Shown here: positions 7,954-10,103 of the stretch, piece after piece
Position numbering within the stretch: the first letter of the stretch is position 1
Layout of the letters: every line of letters begins with the position of its first letter
Source: Bacillota bacterium
GTDB taxonomy: Bacteria > Bacillota_I > Bacilli_A > RFN20 > CAG-826
NCBI GenBank assembly: GCA_023443485.1
Contig: JAEZUH010000039.1
Location: forward strand, 1-10,103
Reading direction: 5' to 3'
Length of the DNA: 10,103 bases
Notes under the pieces: generated by a model
What the model saw: the letters and a program-made list of their open reading frames with translations, nothing else
Databases searched by the model: none
What the model was told of the DNA's origin: nothing
Made by a program: the position numbers and the translations under genes

Positions 7954-7982
7954 ATTATATATTAGTGAGAAACGTAATAGCA
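7954..7982 (-). promoter_or_regulatory. Probable promoter of the lipoprotein gene
   Basis: A perfect TATAAT (7954-7959) on the minus strand would start transcription near 7947, giving a leader of about 23 bases that contains the ribosome site. The matching -35 position (about 7977-7982, TGCTAT) is poor. Two perfect TTGACA hexamers lie nearby (7944-7949 and 7991-7996), but neither has a good -10 box at the right distance. Confidence 0.5.
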
Positions 7983-8002
7983 TGATTTTTTGTCAATTCA
8001 GT

Positions 8003-8028
8003 AAAAAAATGTTATTCACTATGAATAA
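8003..8028 (-). terminator. Probable AT-rich terminator after glpK
   Basis: On the minus strand TTATTCA-TAG-TGAATAA (8012-8028) is a 7-bp stem with a three-base loop, followed by CA and then seven T (8003-8009). It is correctly placed 35 bases after the glpK stop. The stem has only one G-C pair, so termination may be weak and some read-through into the lipoprotein gene is possible. Confidence 0.5.
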
Positions 8029-8063
8029 ATGATTAAAATAAGCAAAAATGAAATAAGAATAGA

Positions 8064-9542
8064 TTAAATCTTAAATTTTCGAACCGCTGAAACGGCTTTT
8101 TTCCAACCCTTGTAGCGACGTTCGATTTCTATCTTGAGCATTTTTGGCTTGTATGTTGTTTGATACGAGTGGATCTTTTTTATCTCTTCTAGACTTTTAA
8201 AGAAACCGCTATTTAAACCAGCTAAATAAGCCACGCCGAGAGCAGTTGTTTCTAAACATCGTGGAAGCATGATATCAAGTTGAAGAATATCACTTTGAAA
8301 TTGCATTAAATAACTATTAGCAGTAGCCCCGCCATCAACTCTTAAACTTTTTATACTACATTTTGATTCTTTATCCATGGCGACAAAAACGTCTTTGCAT
8401 TGATAGGCAATTCCTTCAAGCGTTGCCCTAATGATTTGATTTTTATCACATGCTCGAGTAATTCCTAAAATCGCTCCTCGTGCATCATCATCCCAGTAGG
8501 GAGTCCCTAAGCCAACAAAGGAAGGCACAAAATATAAGCCATCAGTATCTGAAGCAAGATTGGCGGCCTTTTCGCTTTCACTGGATTTGTTAATTAATCC
8601 CATTTCATCGCGAAGCCATTGAACAGCTGCTCCACCAACAAAAACCGAGCCTTCTAAAGCATAAGTGACCTTATCCCCAATTTGCCAAGCAACGGTTGTG
8701 AGTAAACCACTATGGGATAATACTGGCTTATCCCCCGTATTGAGAAGCATAAAACAGCCGGTTCCATAGGTATTTTTGCTCTCTCCTTTTTCAAAGCAAG
8801 TTTGACCAAAAAGAGCAGCCTGCTGATCTCCCGCTACGCCTTGAATAGTGATATTTGGATGGAAAAAGCTAGCTGTTCCATATAGGAAACATGAGGGTCT
8901 AACTGTGGGCAAAATCTTCATAGGAATATGGAATAAATCGCACAATTCTTTATCCCACATTAATGTGTTAATATTAAATAATAAAGTACGAGATGCGTTT
9001 GATATATCGGTGGCATGAACTTTTCCTTTGGTCATCTTATAAATGAGCCAGGAATCAATCGTTCCAAAAAGTAATTCGCCATTTTCAGCTTTCTTTTGGC
9101 CACCGGGGACGTGATCCAAAATAAACCTGATTTTGCTCGCGGAAAAATACGGGTTAATGAGTAAGCCGGTTTTTTGATGGATGAGTTCTTTTTTATCGCT
9201 CAATCTTTCACATATCTCAGAAGACTGCCTAGATTGCCATATAATAGCATGATAAATCGGCATTCCAGTTTCTTTATTCCAAATGACAGTTGTTTCACGT
9301 TGATTTGACAAACCAATGGAATCAATTTCATTCATCGTAATGTTGGCTTTAATCAAAATTTCATTAATGACGTCAATAACTGAGACCCAAATGGAAAGAG
9401 CGTCAGCTTCAACCCAACCAGTGTGAGGATAGAGACATTGGATTTCCCTTTGAGCAATAAACTTTGCTAATCCTTGATTATCAAAAAGAATCGCTCGTGT
9501 CGAAGTGGTGCCTTGATCAATAGAAAGAATGTATTTCTTCAT
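8064..9542 (-). CDS. glpK: Glycerol kinase
   Basis: GlpK phosphorylates glycerol with ATP to sn-glycerol-3-phosphate in the cytoplasm, feeding glycolysis and lipid synthesis. The 492-residue product has the normal family length. N-terminal phosphate motif LSIDQGTTSTRAILFD (6-21); glycerol-binding residues Arg82 and Glu83 (NQRETT), Tyr132 (NPYFSASK) and Asp239 (AGDQQAAL); second-domain motifs NTYGTGCFML (257-266), ALEGSVFVGGAAVQWLRD (295-312), FGGY signature YFVPSFVGLGTPYWDDDARG (337-356), and VDGGATANSYLMQFQSD (402-418). His228 aligns, by eye, with the histidine phosphorylated by the PTS in Bacillus and Enterococcus GlpK. The frame is open back to 9659, but the ATG at 9540-9542 is chosen because MKKYILSIDQGTT matches the family start; the extra frame is pepP read in another phase. 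The start follows the pepP stop by one base and lacks a good ribosome site, which suggests coupled translation. Confidence 0.96.
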   Translation of the reverse strand: MKKYILSIDQGTTSTRAILFDNQGLAKFIAQREIQCLYPHTGWVEADALSIWVSVIDVINEILIKANITMNEIDSIGLSNQRETTVIWNKETGMPIYHAIIWQSRQSSEICERLSDKKELIHQKTGLLINPYFSASKIRFILDHVPGGQKKAENGELLFGTIDSWLIYKMTKGKVHATDISNASRTLLFNINTLMWDKELCDLFHIPMKILPTVRPSCFLYGTASFFHPNITIQGVAGDQQAALFGQTCFEKGESKNTYGTGCFMLLNTGDKPVLSHSGLLTTVAWQIGDKVTYALEGSVFVGGAAVQWLRDEMGLINKSSESEKAANLASDTDGLYFVPSFVGLGTPYWDDDARGAILGITRACDKNQIIRATLEGIAYQCKDVFVAMDKESKCSIKSLRVDGGATANSYLMQFQSDILQLDIMLPRCLETTALGVAYLAGLNSGFFKSLEEIKKIHSYQTTYKPKMLKIEIERRYKGWKKAVSAVRKFKI

Positions 9543-9543
9543 T

Positions 9544-10103
9544 TTATGAACGTGATTTAAAAAGCCTTTCAATATCTTTAATTTCTTTAACGATACCTTT
9601 GGATAAACATTCGCCTCTGCCATTGCTAATGAGAACATTGTCCTCAATGCGAACTCCAATACCCTTGTCGACTAAATAAAGGCCCGGTTCAACAGTAATG
9701 ACATTGCCATTTTCTAAAGGCTTCTCGCGATCAGAACAATCGTGAGTGTCGAGTCCTAAATGATGGGAAACATTATGGTAGTAATATTTCACGACGTCTT
9801 CATCTTCTCTAAGAATACCCATTTTTACGCATTCTTTTTTTAAAAAGTTTCGAGCAAATTCTTGTAGTTGAGCAAGAGTCATTTCGGAGCGTACATAATC
9901 GATAACAGCTTTATTGCAATTTAGAACTGCTTGATAAACATCTTTGGCTAATCCTGAGAAAACACCATTGACCGGGAAAGTGCGGGAAATATCAGCAGAG
10001 TACCCATGTGATTTATAACCAATATCAAAGAGAATTAAATCGCTCTCTTTCAAAGAGTCGTTTTGGGATGGGTAGTGAAGACAGGTGGCGTTTTTTCCGG
10101 AAG
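9544..10103 (-). CDS. pepP: Xaa-Pro aminopeptidase (M24B), C-terminal part, truncated by the window edge
   Basis: This cytoplasmic metallopeptidase family removes an N-terminal residue that precedes proline. About 186 codons are present and the frame is open to the right edge, beginning within an SGKNATCLHYPSQND segment (10057-10101), where the His before Tyr is a substrate-binding His of the pita-bread fold. All five dinuclear-metal ligands can be seen: Asp in LFDIGY (near 10029), Asp in ADISRTFP (near 9996), His in SHHLGLDTHD (near 9764), Glu in TVEPGLYL (near 9693) and Glu in RIEDNVLI (near 9645). The creatinase-like N-terminal domain is missing because it lies outside the window. An apparent TTG start at 10051-10053 is internal and not real. 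The gene ends at TAA 9544-9546, one base before glpK. The family call is firm; PepP rather than a Pro-dipeptidase (PepQ) is a judgement from the motif wording. Confidence 0.88.
   Translation of the reverse strand, partial: SGKNATCLHYPSQNDSLKESDLILFDIGYKSHGYSADISRTFPVNGVFSGLAKDVYQAVLNCNKAVIDYVRSEMTLAQLQEFARNFLKKECVKMGILREDEDVVKYYYHNVSHHLGLDTHDCSDREKPLENGNVITVEPGLYLVDKGIGVRIEDNVLISNGRGECLSKGIVKEIKDIERLFKSRS

Noticed and set aside
7944..7996. Two perfect TTGACA hexamers as -35 boxes of the lipoprotein promoter
   Set aside because: Neither has a -10 box at 15-19 bases; the perfect TATAAT at 7954-7959 is 31 bases from one and upstream of the other.
9543..9659. 39-residue N-terminal extension of GlpK in the same open frame
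   Set aside because: It overlaps the well-conserved end of pepP in another frame, and the GlpK family begins at the MKKYILSIDQ methionine.

Overview
The window is AT-rich DNA from a low-GC Gram-positive-type bacterium, most likely of the Bacilli/Mollicutes-related lineages. This rests on strong GGAGG-type ribosome sites, AddAB rather than RecBCD, a lipobox lipoprotein and Rho-independent terminators. All long frames read with ordinary stops (every stop seen is TAA) and Trp is encoded by TGG, so I see no sign of the mycoplasma UGA=Trp code. I cannot name the genus.

Layout: the left edge carries the last 55 codons of a plus-strand nucleoside (uridine-family) kinase. It ends at a hairpin that also serves the minus strand. 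Everything else is on the minus strand, so transcription runs right to left. In that order the genes are: a truncated Xaa-Pro aminopeptidase (pepP-like, running off the right edge); glycerol kinase glpK, one base after it; a probable terminator; a lipoprotein of unknown role with its own promoter and terminator; then addB, addA and a DUF5677-like gene, joined by 11-bp and 8-bp overlaps and closed by the shared terminator at the left edge.

How they work together: AddB and AddA form the helicase-nuclease that processes double-strand DNA ends for RecA-dependent repair. Both subunits are short for the family, but each keeps a nuclease site. AddB also keeps four iron-sulfur cysteines, while it has no Walker A motif. 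The DUF5677-like gene is probably translated from the same mRNA, so it is a candidate partner of unknown function. The addB promoter is close to consensus and puts transcription start at or beside the ATG, which suggests a leaderless message. PepP (peptide turnover) and GlpK (glycerol to glycerol-3-phosphate) look co-transcribed but metabolically unrelated. There is no gene-free stretch over 300 bases; the longest gap, 139 bases between glpK and the lipoprotein gene, holds a terminator and a promoter.

I see no transposon, prophage, CRISPR array, tRNA or rRNA. The window is mostly core genome. The points most worth a second look are the reduced AddAB, its leaderless-looking start and the unknown gene coupled to addA.
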